A program made the translations under genes and the position numbers. This document shows positions 10,001 through 18,654 of a stretch of 64,000 bases of DNA, in pieces. Position 1 is the stretch's first letter, and each line of letters starts with the position of its first letter. The stretch comes from Gammaproteobacteria bacterium (GTDB lineage Bacteria; Pseudomonadota; Gammaproteobacteria; Acidiferrobacterales; Sulfurifustaceae), in NCBI GenBank assembly GCA_004298065.1, contig SCRL01000058.1:1-64000 (forward strand), written 5' to 3'. The notes beneath the pieces were generated by a model. That model did not search any database and was not told where the DNA came from. It was given only the letters and a program-made list of their open reading frames with translations.

Positions 10001-10742
10001 CCATAACAGCGAGTGTGGTATTGCCACGCACGTTGGCACGTTCATCGACAGCGTCGTCCGGGTAGGTCTTGAGGATTGCCTCCGTTGCCTTCGCGAGATC
10101 CAACTCTCCGAGATACACCATCCAATGAACGGTGCGTTCCTTACCGCGCTTCCAGAATCTCCGCTCGCTCCATGGCTCCGGATACTCGTCAAGACGAACA
10201 AGGGTCCGCCCTATCGTCTCCAATTCGCGGGCATCTGGCAGCGCCTGGGGCGTGAGAACTTCCAAAGTAAGCCACGCGGCCAAGACCGAGTCTGGCCCCG
10301 GCTTAGTTTCCACTTCAGGAGCAAACTGAGGCGTCGCGTCAGAGAAATCCACAGGCGCAGCAGGTTTGGGCTGCTTTGCCGGTGCGCTCAGCTCCTGCTC
10401 AATCGGTACAGCAAGCGGGGGATTGGAACTGATACCGCCGTTACTCGGGGGCCTGGGTGAGTTGGCTGTGTAGCTGGGCGCACTTGGTTTCGTTTTAGAG
10501 CCGTTGGGTGCGCTCACATTTGGTGTTGATTGCTTTGCGAGCGCCATTCTCTCGGTCGGCTTTGGTTGTCCTAGCGCTGCAAGCTGATCCGCCACTTTCC
10601 TCGCAAGAGCTTTGGAGCGGGGCCGATCGCGAAGACTTAGTTCCTCGCGCAATTCATTGAGCACCGAGGGATCGCTCTTCGATGACTCGAACAGTCGCTC
10701 AAGCTCATCAATAGAAGATCTGAAGTAGCGGCGGGGCGCCAT
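7056..10742 (-). CDS. large SF1 (Upf1-like) helicase with coiled-coil insert
   Basis: A 1228-residue ATPase of helicase superfamily 1. The N-terminus (about 1-60) is a charged helical module with ELERLFESSKSDPSVLNEL, followed by a Pro/Ser-rich linker to about 150 and an alpha/beta region to about 420. Motif I is GPPGTGKTT (450-458), motif II LLIDETGQ (926-933), motif III GDPLQIQP (953-960), motif V VGTVHTFQGKEADTV (1136-1150) and motif VI NVAVTRAKRR (1176-1185). Between motifs I and II sits an acidic patch (609-620) and about 170 residues of Ala/Glu/Lys-rich coiled coil (about 640-812), broken near 728-745. It is alone between tRNA-Asn and a toxin-antitoxin pair, and its DNA looks less GC-rich than its neighbours, which suggests transfer. 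A phage-defence or DNA-processing role is possible but not shown; no nuclease motif was seen. Confidence 0.88.
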   Translation of the reverse strand: MAPRRYFRSSIDELERLFESSKSDPSVLNELREELSLRDRPRSKALARKVADQLAALGQPKPTERMALAKQSTPNVSAPNGSKTKPSAPSYTANSPRPPSNGGISSNPPLAVPIEQELSAPAKQPKPAAPVDFSDATPQFAPEVETKPGPDSVLAAWLTLEVLTPQALPDARELETIGRTLVRLDEYPEPWSERRFWKRGKERTVHWMVYLGELDLAKATEAILKTYPDDAVDERANVRGNTTLAVMVVDSQGRPVEDKTFLSSFAWGYGQVRASRLKGLAGFSEAERTIKAELERRLIRQDEEGKIFPLTNSDIVQAIGWLTKVLNLPEEEVLRPGVAIRVPQWGAYNEAPEPELLNSFFIDDLVKARTAFGSGQIGQPLAAYMGMAPSRERQDVVQDKDIVAKTLAPNRTPLTRWPGPGRYPLVLMQQAAINHSVAELANGGMAAVNGPPGTGKTTLLRDIVAKVVLDRAIAMSKFDKPVQAFSHVTSMKTGQAYTHLYQLDESLIGHEIVVASSNNKAVENISREIPSASAIADDLDPPAQYFQSISDAVAAGKGSIEDGATWGLTAAVLGNSANRSAFIQSFYWHKKRGMARYLKAVLGGDQPEAEDDEGEEDDEQKVLDVVTIEQPPRSEIEALERWRTARRNFLAKLKVVEALQKQAQAGYEAVRQRPEAARRADDAARALTTAEQALASAAEKEEITKHLHAKAADAEHKAMEDRAAIDRMRPGFFARLFWTRAYREWRDRIAEAFEVLKKARTQMHTAAEAEQKAAQELLAAKKSVSSSELEKQKADHALAQIAVTIAALRAKAGANFADEMFWAQEDSSLQLQSPWVFEDWQKARDALFVEAFALHRAFIDAAAKPLRHNLRAALDVMKGRVLKEQQEPARHSLWASLFLVVPVISTTFASTARLFGPLGREQLGWLLIDETGQAVPQAAVGALWRARRAVVIGDPLQIQPVVTTPPKLIRSIFSEFGVNTEEWAAPEMSAQTLADRVSWFGTDILTDDGDIWVGSPLRVHRRCENPMFKISNHVAYNGLMVYGTPLGVSPIGKVLGESLWIDNPAADAIGKWSETEGKWATDLLRKLLDAGLEDPDIFFITPFRIVAHKLREMIRSDRSIVDRLPGKAWEWTRDRVGTVHTFQGKEADTVVIVLGAPADGSSGARRWAGHPPNLLNVAVTRAKRRVYVIGKREAWKDAGAFSHLAQMLPVLGNAYTDADRLSLNCEKK

Positions 10743-10871
10743 TCTTGATGCCTGCCTCTTAATTACGGCGACACAGACTGTTGGAGCTGATCAATTGGGA
10801 ACGCGGGGTCAGGTCTTGAAATATAAGAACTGGATGGGCGCACGCGAAGTATCGCGCTGCGCGCGGAAAGC

Positions 10872-10975
10872 GATGGTCCTGCGAGGGATATTCCTCCACT
10901 CCTGTCTCCCCAATCCCCGTTATTTCTTAGGAATCTAACACACGGAGCCCTACCCTGGCTCACCCCGGCGCGTGG
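10872..10975 (+). repeat. pocket repeat copy A
   Basis: About 100 bp that align nearly end to end with 11752-11867, in the same orientation. The longest identical block is AATCCCCGTTATTTC (10912-10926 and 11798-11812), followed in both by GGAATCYAACACA, GCCCTACC and CACCCCGG. It lies in the 292-bp gap between the helicase start and the antitoxin stop, where I see no gene. A further partial match to the tail of copy B (CCCCGGACCGGCGGGCGC) is found near 11001-11018. Confidence 0.8.
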
Positions 10976-11034
10976 GGCGTTGATTTGTTGAAGGATCGGC
11001 CCCGGACCGGCGGGCGCAGAAATAGTGCCGGCGG

Positions 11035-11361
11035 CTACGCCGCTTTCTTCGCTGTATTCACCCGCAGATGGACCCGTTCGGTCCGTTGCAGTGTTTTGAT
11101 CAGGGCAAAGATATTCTCCGCCGTCGGGTTGCCGCGCGGGCCGAGCATGCGTTGCAGGCTCTTGCTGGGCTTGTCCAGCGCCGCCGCCAGCCGGTCGAAG
11201 GTGATCGTGGCGTTGATGTAATCGCGCAGCATGGCCTTGCCGGCTTCGAGGTCGCCGGTGAGGAGTTCGTTGACCGCCTCGGTCAACATCGCCTGGCGGA
11301 AGGCGCGGTCTTTCTGCGCGCGCGCCAGAACGGTTTCACGAAAGTCGCGTGTCAGTGCCAT
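11035..11361 (-). CDS. HigA-like antitoxin of an addiction module
   Basis: Probable antidote of the toxin encoded just upstream. From the ATG at 11361 the product has 108 residues and starts MALTRDFRETVLARA. The C-terminal half (LAAALDKPSKSLQRMLGPRG, then NPTAENIFALIKTLQ) is a helix-turn-helix of the kind found in the HI1420-type addiction-module antidote family, so it should bind the operator upstream of the toxin. An in-frame start at 11397 would overlap the toxin gene; 11361, 5 bases after the toxin stop, is preferred. The toxin-first order is as in HigBA/HI1419-HI1420 systems. Confidence 0.8.
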   Translation of the reverse strand: MALTRDFRETVLARAQKDRAFRQAMLTEAVNELLTGDLEAGKAMLRDYINATITFDRLAAALDKPSKSLQRMLGPRGNPTAENIFALIKTLQRTERVHLRVNTAKKAA

Positions 11362-11366
11362 GCTAT

Positions 11367-11693
11367 TTATCTCTTGCTCATCTTGTATCGCGCCCAACGT
11401 TCCTGCGCCAGCCGGATATCCCGGTGTTGACCTTTCTTGATGCCGCCGCCGAGCAGGATCACCACGACGTCCGCCTCCTGGCCGATGTAGACGCGGTAGC
11501 CCGGCCCGAAATCGATGCGGTATTCCGCGACACCCTGGCCGACGGGTTTGACGCTGGAGAGGTTGCCCTGCGCCATCCGGTAAAGCGCCGCGGACACCTT
11601 GGCGGCGGCGACGGCATTCAGAGAATCGAACCAGCGCCGGAAGGGCGACGTCCCGTCCGCTTCCAGATACTCGACGACCTTCCGTGTCGACAT
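11367..11693 (-). CDS. RelE/HigB-like toxin, phage Gp49 family
   Basis: A 108-residue putative ribosome-dependent mRNA interferase. Seen: the N-terminal strand with PFRRWFDSLNAVAAAKV, the basic/glycine segment EYRIDFGPGYRVYIGQE, VVVILLGGGIKKGQHRDI and a final helix with AQERWARYK. These are the hallmarks of the Gp49-like/addiction-module killer family (HI1419 type). It is the first gene of a two-gene unit with the antitoxin. The start ATG has no Shine-Dalgarno sequence and sits at the end of the promoter, so the message may be leaderless. Confidence 0.85.
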   Translation of the reverse strand: MSTRKVVEYLEADGTSPFRRWFDSLNAVAAAKVSAALYRMAQGNLSSVKPVGQGVAEYRIDFGPGYRVYIGQEADVVVILLGGGIKKGQHRDIRLAQERWARYKMSKR

Positions 11694-11725
11694 TTTTATA
11701 GTAACCTATATGTTACCTTTGTCAA
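11694..11725 (-). promoter_or_regulatory. toxin-antitoxin promoter with palindromic operator
   Basis: On the minus strand a perfect -35 TTGACA (11720-11725) is followed by TACTAT/TATAAA just before the ATG. Within the spacer lies the perfect palindrome GTAAC-N6-GTTAC (11701-11716), well placed for repression by the antitoxin or toxin-antitoxin complex. Confidence 0.6.
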
Positions 11726-11751
11726 CCGGGGACACCACGAATGGCATGCGG

Positions 11752-11867
11752 ATGGATTGGTACCGCGAGAAATACCCCTCCACTTCCCTCCTCCCTGAAT
11801 CCCCGTTATTTCCTGGGAATCCAACACAGGGCCCTACCTCGGCCCACCCCGGACCGGCAGGCGCGTG
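11752..11867 (+). repeat. pocket repeat copy B
   Basis: Second copy of the repeat described at 10872-10975, same orientation, ending 1 base before the acpS stop codon. Copies A and B flank the toxin-antitoxin pair as direct repeats. Copy B has extra bases (GGACCGGCAG) before the shared GCGCGTGG end. Confidence 0.8.
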
Positions 11868-11868
11868 G

Positions 11869-12249
11869 TTAGATAGTTTCCAGCGTCACGAACGCCACGG
11901 CGTTATCTTCTTCGTCGGCAAGGCTGACATGGACCGTCGTAATACCCTTCTCGTGCATGAATGCTTGCGCGCGGCCGGTGAACTCAAGCAGCGGTTTGCC
12001 GTTGGCATCGTGCGTAACGCCGATGTCGCGCAAATGCAGTCCGTCGCGAAAGCCGGTGCCCATGGCCTTGGCCGCCGCCTCCTTGGCGGCGAAGCGACGC
12101 GCGAGGAAGTGGGCGCGTGCATTGCTCTGGCGGTATTCGCTTAGCTCGGTATCCGTGAGAATGCGCTCGGCAAACTTGTCGCCGTAGCGCGCGATGTCCT
12201 GTTCCATCCGCGCCACGCGCACGATGTCGGTGCCGATGCCGTAGATCAT
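11869..12249 (-). CDS. acpS: holo-[acyl-carrier-protein] synthase
   Basis: Transfers 4'-phosphopantetheine from CoA to the acyl carrier protein serine, activating fatty acid synthesis. The 126 residues are the normal length. Seen: the N-terminal [16 protein letters not shown] with the metal-binding aspartate, and [17 protein letters not shown] carrying the second metal ligand and substrate lysine. The ATG at 12249 overlaps the pdxJ stop by 4 bases (ATGA), so it is the last gene of the rpoE-acpS block. A longer in-frame opening upstream overlaps pdxJ and is not used. Confidence 0.97.
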   Translation of the reverse strand: MIYGIGTDIVRVARMEQDIARYGDKFAERILTDTELSEYRQSNARAHFLARRFAAKEAAAKAMGTGFRDGLHLRDIGVTHDANGKPLLEFTGRAQAFMHEKGITTVHVSLADEEDNAVAFVTLETI

Positions 12250-12980
12250 CGGCGCGCCGTGACGGTAGCTTCGCGCATCAAACGCTTCATCTCGCGCACC
12301 GCCTCCTGCATGCCGCTGAACAATGCACGCGCGACAATGGCATGGCCGATATTGAGCTCGGCCAGTCCCGGAATGGCGGCGACGGATTGGACGTTGTGGT
12401 AGTTGAGCCCGTGGCCGGCATTGACCTGCAAGTGCAGATCGCGGCCCTGGATCACGGCCTGTTCGATGCGCGCGAGCTCCTGGCGCCAATGGTCGCCCGC
12501 GGCATCGGCGTAGTGGCCGGTGTGGACCTCGATCGCCGGCGCGCCGGTCTGGGCGGCGGCGGCGATCTGCACCGGATCGGCGTCCACGAACAACGATACG
12601 CGCACGCCGGCGTCAGCGAGTTTCTTGCACGCGTCGGTGATTTTTTTCAGATGCGTGACCACGTCCAGTCCGCCCTCGGTGGTCAGCTCCTGGCGCCGCT
12701 CCGGGACGAGGCAGCAGTCATGTGGCTTGAGACGGCAGGCGTAGGCGATCATGTCGTCGGTCACCGCCATTTCGAGATTCATGCGCGTGGCGAGTGTCTG
12801 CCGGAGAATCTCGACGTCGCGTTCCTGGATGTGGCGCCGGTCCTCGCGCAGATGCAGCGTGATTGAGTCCGCCCCGGCCTGTTCGGCGTCGAGCGCCGCC
12901 TGCACCGGATCGGGATAGCGTGTGCCGCGCGCCTGGCGCAGCGTCGCCACGTGATCGATATTAACTCCCAGCTTTATCAC
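12246..12980 (-). CDS. pdxJ: pyridoxine 5'-phosphate synthase
   Basis: Condenses 1-deoxyxylulose 5-phosphate with 3-amino-2-oxopropyl phosphate to form pyridoxine phosphate (vitamin B6 synthesis). The TIM-barrel protein has the usual 244 residues; seen are [17 protein letters not shown] at the start, [31 protein letters not shown] and [13 protein letters not shown]. It overlaps recO by 20 bases and acpS by 4, in the recO-pdxJ-acpS order usual for gammaproteobacteria. The product is the cofactor of the aminotransferase at 4228, though no regulatory link is visible. Confidence 0.97.
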   Translation of the reverse strand: MIKLGVNIDHVATLRQARGTRYPDPVQAALDAEQAGADSITLHLREDRRHIQERDVEILRQTLATRMNLEMAVTDDMIAYACRLKPHDCCLVPERRQELTTEGGLDVVTHLKKITDACKKLADAGVRVSLFVDADPVQIAAAAQTGAPAIEVHTGHYADAAGDHWRQELARIEQAVIQGRDLHLQVNAGHGLNYHNVQSVAAIPGLAELNIGHAIVARALFSGMQEAVREMKRLMREATVTARR

Positions 12981-13719
12981 GTCGCTCCTCCGTTACCAGT
13001 CCGACCGCGACCGGCCGGCGAAACAGCTCGCGGCTGCGCAGCGGTTTGTCACCCAGATGGCGCGCGAGCGCGGCGCGCATCAGCGCCTTGGCGTCGCGCA
13101 GCACCGCGGGATCATCGAGCGCATCGCGTGTGAGTGCGATCAGGCTCGCGCCCTGCACCCGCACGCCCTGCCCGCGCGCGTAGCGTTCCGGGTTTATCCG
13201 CACCGGTCCGCGGTCGAGGACATAGTCGTAAACCGCGTCCGCGACGACCGGGGAATTATCCCCGATGTCGCGATCCAGCACCAAGCCGAACCCGATCTCA
13301 GCCAACAGGCGCTTCTCGAACAGGCGCAGCGCGATTTCATTCATCGTGCCGGGGTACAACTCGGCGAGGCAGGCGCGATAGGCCTCGTACAGACCCGAGT
13401 GTGGGTCGTGCCGGGCGAGCAGGCGCACCAGCAATTCGTTGATATAGAAGCCGCAATAGAGTGCCTCGCCGTACAACTCCGGTGCCGGTTCCTGCGGTTC
13501 GGCGGCGGTCAATACCGGCAGCTCGCCGCGTCCGGACCAGCCGAGCACCAACGGTTGGAACGGTTTGAGATAGCCGCGCGCGCGGTTGCCCGGGCGACGC
13601 GCGCCCTTGGCGAGCAGACCCACGCGTCCGTGTTCAAGCGTGAACACTTCAAGCAGCAGGCTCGTCTCGCTGTACGGATGCTGGTGCAGGATCCATCCGG
13701 GCTGCTGCTGGACGCGCAT
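12961..13719 (-). CDS. recO: DNA repair protein RecO
   Basis: Recombination mediator that helps RecA displace SSB in the RecFOR pathway. The 252 residues match the family; the N-terminal OB fold is recognisable from [20 protein letters not shown] and [16 protein letters not shown], followed by the helical domain with [20 protein letters not shown]. The usual RecO zinc cysteines are not evident. Its ATG shares one base with the era stop (TGATG), giving tight coupling. Confidence 0.95.
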   Translation of the reverse strand: MRVQQQPGWILHQHPYSETSLLLEVFTLEHGRVGLLAKGARRPGNRARGYLKPFQPLVLGWSGRGELPVLTAAEPQEPAPELYGEALYCGFYINELLVRLLARHDPHSGLYEAYRACLAELYPGTMNEIALRLFEKRLLAEIGFGLVLDRDIGDNSPVVADAVYDYVLDRGPVRINPERYARGQGVRVQGASLIALTRDALDDPAVLRDAKALMRAALARHLGDKPLRSRELFRRPVAVGLVTEERRDKAGS

Positions 13720-14612
13720 CAGTCGCCCTCGTAGCCCAGGGTTTGCAATGCGCGTGCGTCGTCCGACCAGTGTTCACGCACCTTGACCCACAACTCCAGG
13801 TGCACCTTGCCGCCGAAGGCCTTCTGCATCGCCTGGCGCGCGCGGGTGCCGATCTCTTTAATCCGCTCGCCGCCCTTGCCGATGAGGATCGGCTTCTGGC
13901 CCTCCTTCTCGACCCAGATCGCGGCGGCGACGTGCAACACGCCCTTCTCGCGCTGGAATTTCTCGACCTGCACCGCCACCGCGTACGGCACCTCCTGGGC
14001 GAACAGGCGGAACACCTGCTCGCGCACGAATTCGGCGGCAAGAAACCGTTCGCTGCGATCGGTGAGCTGGTCTTCAGGGTAGATCGGCGGCTGTGCCGGC
14101 AGGTATTTCTCGACCGCGCGTTCGAGCGCGTCCACGTTGTCGCCGTTGCGTGCCGATACCGGCACGATCTCGGCAAACGCGAATTTCTTTGCCGACGCCT
14201 CGATGAGCGGCAGCAGCGCCGTGCGTTCCTTCAGCAAATCGACCATGTTGATGACGAGCACTACGGGAAGCGGGTGGCCTGCCACCAGCTGCAGTACGGT
14301 GTCGTCGGCTTCGGTCCAGCCAGTGGCGGTGATCACCAGCAGCACCGCATCCACGCCTTCGAGGCTCGCGCGTGCAGCGCGATTCATGTACTGCCCAAGA
14401 CGGTTGCCCTTGGCGGTGTGCAGTCCGGGTGTGTCGACATAGACAAACTGGGCAGCGTCGGTGGTCTTGATGCCGAGCAGACGGTGGCGCGTGGTTTGCG
14501 CGCGCGGACTGGTGATACTGACCTTGGCGCCGATCAGACGATTGAGCAGCGTCGACTTGCCGACATTCGGTCGTCCGACGATCGTCACCAGGCCGCTATG
14601 GAATTCGGTCAT
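13719..14612 (-). CDS. era: GTPase Era
   Basis: Essential GTPase that assists 16S rRNA maturation and 30S assembly. From ATG 14612 the product is 297 residues. G1 is GRPNVGKS (13-20), G3 DTPGLH, and the G4 position reads INMVDLL, i.e. NxVD rather than the usual NKxD; G5 is VSARNGDN. The C-terminal KH RNA-binding domain has LIGKGGERIKEIG. The start overlaps the rnc stop by 4 bases, and rnc-era-recO is a conserved order linking rRNA processing enzymes. An in-frame opening further upstream lies inside rnc and is not the start. Confidence 0.96.
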   Translation of the reverse strand: MTEFHSGLVTIVGRPNVGKSTLLNRLIGAKVSITSPRAQTTRHRLLGIKTTDAAQFVYVDTPGLHTAKGNRLGQYMNRAARASLEGVDAVLLVITATGWTEADDTVLQLVAGHPLPVVLVINMVDLLKERTALLPLIEASAKKFAFAEIVPVSARNGDNVDALERAVEKYLPAQPPIYPEDQLTDRSERFLAAEFVREQVFRLFAQEVPYAVAVQVEKFQREKGVLHVAAAIWVEKEGQKPILIGKGGERIKEIGTRARQAMQKAFGGKVHLELWVKVREHWSDDARALQTLGYEGD

Positions 14613-15310
14613 GACTGCCGCGCGAGCCGTTCGTAGGTCGCCGCGGCGGCCTGCTGCTCCGCGCGCCGGCGGCTCACGCCTTCGCCGCGCACCGCCTCGT
14701 CGAGTCCCGCGACGCGGCACTCGACGACGAATCGCTGGTTGTGCGGTTCGCCCGTGACTTCAAGAATGTGGTAACTCGGCAACGCCAGCCCGTGTTTCTG
14801 AAGATGCTCCTGCAACTGCGTTTTGGGGTCCTTGGGAATCGTGTGTGGATCGAGCGTGGCGAGTGATTTCTCGTAGAGCGCGAGAATCACGCGTTGCGCC
14901 GGCTCCAGGCCGCCGTCACGGTACACCGCGCCGAACACCGCCTCCAGCGTGTCGGCCAGGATCGAGTCGCGGTCGTAGCCGCCGCTCTTGAGCTCGCCGC
15001 TGCCAAGCTCGATGCAATCGCCGAGCGCAAGACCGCGCGCGAGCTCGGCCAGCGTCTGTTGGCGCACCAGCGCCGCGCGCAGGCGCGTCAGATCGCCCTC
15101 GGGGAGATCGGGATAGCGCTCGTACAGCTCGGCGGAGACGATAAAATTGAGAACACTGTCGCCGAGGAACTCGAGTCGTTCGTAGTTCTTGCCGCTCTTG
15201 CTGCGATGCGTCAGCGCGCGTTCGAGCAGGCCGGGATCGGTGAAATCGTACGCCAACCGCCGGCAAAGTCCGGCATGCGCCTTACTCAACGCCGCGGACC
15301 TCGCGCGCAT
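14609..15310 (-). CDS. rnc: ribonuclease III
   Basis: Double-strand-specific endoribonuclease processing rRNA precursors and regulating mRNAs. The 233 residues include the RNase III signature ERLEFLGDSVL with catalytic acidic residues, DTLEAVFGAVYRDGG with the second acidic cluster, and a C-terminal dsRNA-binding domain (DPKTQLQEHLQKHGLALPSY, ending RRRAEQQAAAATYERL). It overlaps the DUF4845 gene upstream by 29 bases and era downstream by 4. In many bacteria RNase III cuts its own leader; no such stem was looked for in detail here. Confidence 0.97.
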   Translation of the reverse strand: MRARSAALSKAHAGLCRRLAYDFTDPGLLERALTHRSKSGKNYERLEFLGDSVLNFIVSAELYERYPDLPEGDLTRLRAALVRQQTLAELARGLALGDCIELGSGELKSGGYDRDSILADTLEAVFGAVYRDGGLEPAQRVILALYEKSLATLDPHTIPKDPKTQLQEHLQKHGLALPSYHILEVTGEPHNQRFVVECRVAGLDEAVRGEGVSRRRAEQQAAAATYERLARQS

Positions 15311-15662
15311 GTTCGAACTCCAGCAGTGCCGAGACGTTGAACATCAGCGGCACCACAACCTGATAGTCGAAACGAATGACGCGGGTGCGCGGGCGCTGCT
15401 CGATTGTCAGGTATTTGCCCGGATCGATGCCGGTGATCGAATCGATGTCGAAGCGCTTGCGTAGCGATTCGGCCATGGCGGCCTTGGACAGGCTGCCGAC
15501 GTCGGGCTGCTTGGCGAGGCTGTCCATCACCGCCTTCACCTTGAAGTCGTCTGCGTACGGCGGGACCAGTTTGAAACCGAGGAACATGACGAAGCCTAGC
15601 AAGGCCAGGAAGAACATCAGGCTCCAGAACGTCGCTCCCCGTTGGGTGTTGCGGCTGCGCAT
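15282..15662 (-). CDS. DUF4845 membrane protein
   Basis: Small inner-membrane protein (126 residues) of the DUF4845 family, function unknown. It has a single N-terminal transmembrane helix (FWSLMFFLALLGFVMFLGF) after the basic RSRNTQRG and a soluble domain with ITGIDPGKYLTIEQRPRTR. The family is almost always found between lepB and rnc in beta- and gammaproteobacteria, as here, which suggests a role tied to protein export or RNA processing. The tail overlaps the rnc start. Confidence 0.88.
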   Translation of the reverse strand: MRSRNTQRGATFWSLMFFLALLGFVMFLGFKLVPPYADDFKVKAVMDSLAKQPDVGSLSKAAMAESLRKRFDIDSITGIDPGKYLTIEQRPRTRVIRFDYQVVVPLMFNVSALLEFEHAREVRGVE

Positions 15663-15692
15663 AGTGTCGTCCTCGATATGGGATGGTTGCGG

Positions 15693-16520
15693 TCAGTGAA
15701 TCGAGTTGCCGATGCGACTCCAGACGATCCGCTGCCAGAACGGGCCGTCACCGGCGCCGTTCCAGCTGAACCAGATCAGGAACGCGCGCCCAACCAGGTT
15801 TTCGTCCGGTACGAAGCCCCAGTAACGGCTGTCGTTGCTCTGGTCGCGGTTGTCGCCCATAACGAAATACTGGCCGGGCGGGACGGTGAATTCTTCGACA
15901 TTCGGGTCCGGGCGATCGGTCAGCAGGATATCGTGGCGCGCGTCACCGAGCGCCTCGACCCGACGCACGAGCACGCCCGGCCCGTGTTCGGTCTGGAACA
16001 TGCCATAGGCGGTTGCGTCTTCCTGCTTCATCGGCACGCCGTTGATGGTGAGCTGCTTATTCTTATATACAACACGATCTCCAGGCACGCCAACCACGCG
16101 CTTGATGTAGTTGACCGACGGATCGACCGGGAAGCGGAACACCGCCACCTCGCCGCGCCGCGGGCCGCTCAAGGCCACGAGCTTGACGTTCGCCACCGGC
16201 AGGCGGATGCCGTAGGAAAATTTGTTTACCAAAATGAAGTCGCCGATGTGCAGGCTCGGCAGCATCGAGCCCGAGGGGATACGGAACGGTTCCACCAGGA
16301 ACGAGCGGATCAGGAACACCGCGAGGATCACCGGAAAGAATGCGCGTGCATACTCGACCGCCAACGGCTGCCGGCTGGCGCGCGACGCCTCCTCGGCCTG
16401 GCCGGCGGCGAGCAGCGCCTCGGCGCGCCGCTTGCGCGCCGGATCGAGAATGCCGTAGTCGAGCGCCATCAGGCCGCCGGTCACGGCCAACACGAGCAAC
16501 ATCGCCAGCGCGAAATCCAT
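15693..16520 (-). CDS. lepB: signal peptidase I
   Basis: Removes signal peptides from exported proteins at the periplasmic face of the inner membrane. The 275 residues contain two N-terminal membrane segments (about 1-20 and 60-75), the catalytic serine in RIPSGSMLPSLHIGD and the general-base lysine in YIKRVVGVPGDRV, plus the family box GDNRDQSNDSRYWG. The ATG directly abuts a TAA that closes a 55-codon frame spanning the lepA-lepB gap, a spacer that also contains a hairpin. Gene order lepA-lepB is the common one. Confidence 0.97.
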   Translation of the reverse strand: MDFALAMLLVLAVTGGLMALDYGILDPARKRRAEALLAAGQAEEASRASRQPLAVEYARAFFPVILAVFLIRSFLVEPFRIPSGSMLPSLHIGDFILVNKFSYGIRLPVANVKLVALSGPRRGEVAVFRFPVDPSVNYIKRVVGVPGDRVVYKNKQLTINGVPMKQEDATAYGMFQTEHGPGVLVRRVEALGDARHDILLTDRPDPNVEEFTVPPGQYFVMGDNRDQSNDSRYWGFVPDENLVGRAFLIWFSWNGAGDGPFWQRIVWSRIGNSIH

Positions 16521-16688
16521 TTACGGTAGCCCTACTTCGCCGATGGGACCGAGGCGAGGGTCGCGCGCCGAAACGGAAGCCCTGCTCGCTTCGCTCGCTC
16601 GTCCTGCCATAGGAGTAAGCGCAGTTGCGGTTTTGCTGCGCTTTGTTGGCAGGCGCCTGATATTTTGCGCGCTCGTTCGTCTTGCCAT
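16521..16688 (-). CDS. possible 55-codon ORF filling the lepA-lepB gap
   Basis: An ATG 2 bases after the lepA stop opens a frame of 55 codons (starting MARRTSAQNIRRLPTKRSKT) that ends in TAA exactly before the lepB ATG. The product is very basic, Ala/Ser/Arg-rich and of no recognised family; no clear ribosome site precedes it. It contains the repeated segments TATGGCA-GACGA-CGAGC at both ends. It could be a coupling leader ORF or merely noise in repetitive spacer DNA; I favour the second. Confidence 0.25.
   Translation of the reverse strand: MARRTSAQNIRRLPTKRSKTATALTPMAGRASEASRASVSARDPRLGPIGEVGLP
16603..16653. other. two-tier hairpin in the lepA-lepB spacer
   Basis: Outer stem CCTGCCA (16603-16609) pairs with TGGCAGG (16647-16653); inner stem AGCGCAG (16618-16624) pairs with CTGCGCT (16636-16642). 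Just outside, a 19-bp direct repeat (16593-16611 and 16671-16689, 17 of 19 identical) overlaps the left stem. There is no terminal T run, so an ordinary terminator is unlikely. Confidence 0.55.
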
Positions 16689-16690
16689 AT

Positions 16691-18499
<1,809 letters not shown>

Positions 18500-18532
18500 G
18501 CGGGCAGGCACGTCGGACGGCGGGCCGATACG

Positions 18533-18552
18533 AAAAAGGCGCCAGTGGCGCC
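18533..18552 (-). terminator. hairpin terminator between rseB and lepA
   Basis: On the minus strand GGCGCC-ACT-GGCGCC is followed directly by TTTTT. It sits 34 bases before the lepA ATG, so it would attenuate read-through from the sigma-E operon into lepA. The stem is short (6 bp, all GC). Confidence 0.55.
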
Positions 18553-18654
18553 CGGGGAAAGGTGAATTGTCTGTGTCACAGCCGGCTCAGGGCGCGCACC
18601 GGAATGGCGCGCCACTGAATGTAAGAATACCTGATTTTGCCCGCGGCTTGAACC

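Noticed and set aside
6880-11868. Integrative element with att repeats at tRNA-Asn
   Set aside because: No integrase gene and no duplicated tRNA 3' end were found; only the ~100-bp repeats mark the pocket.
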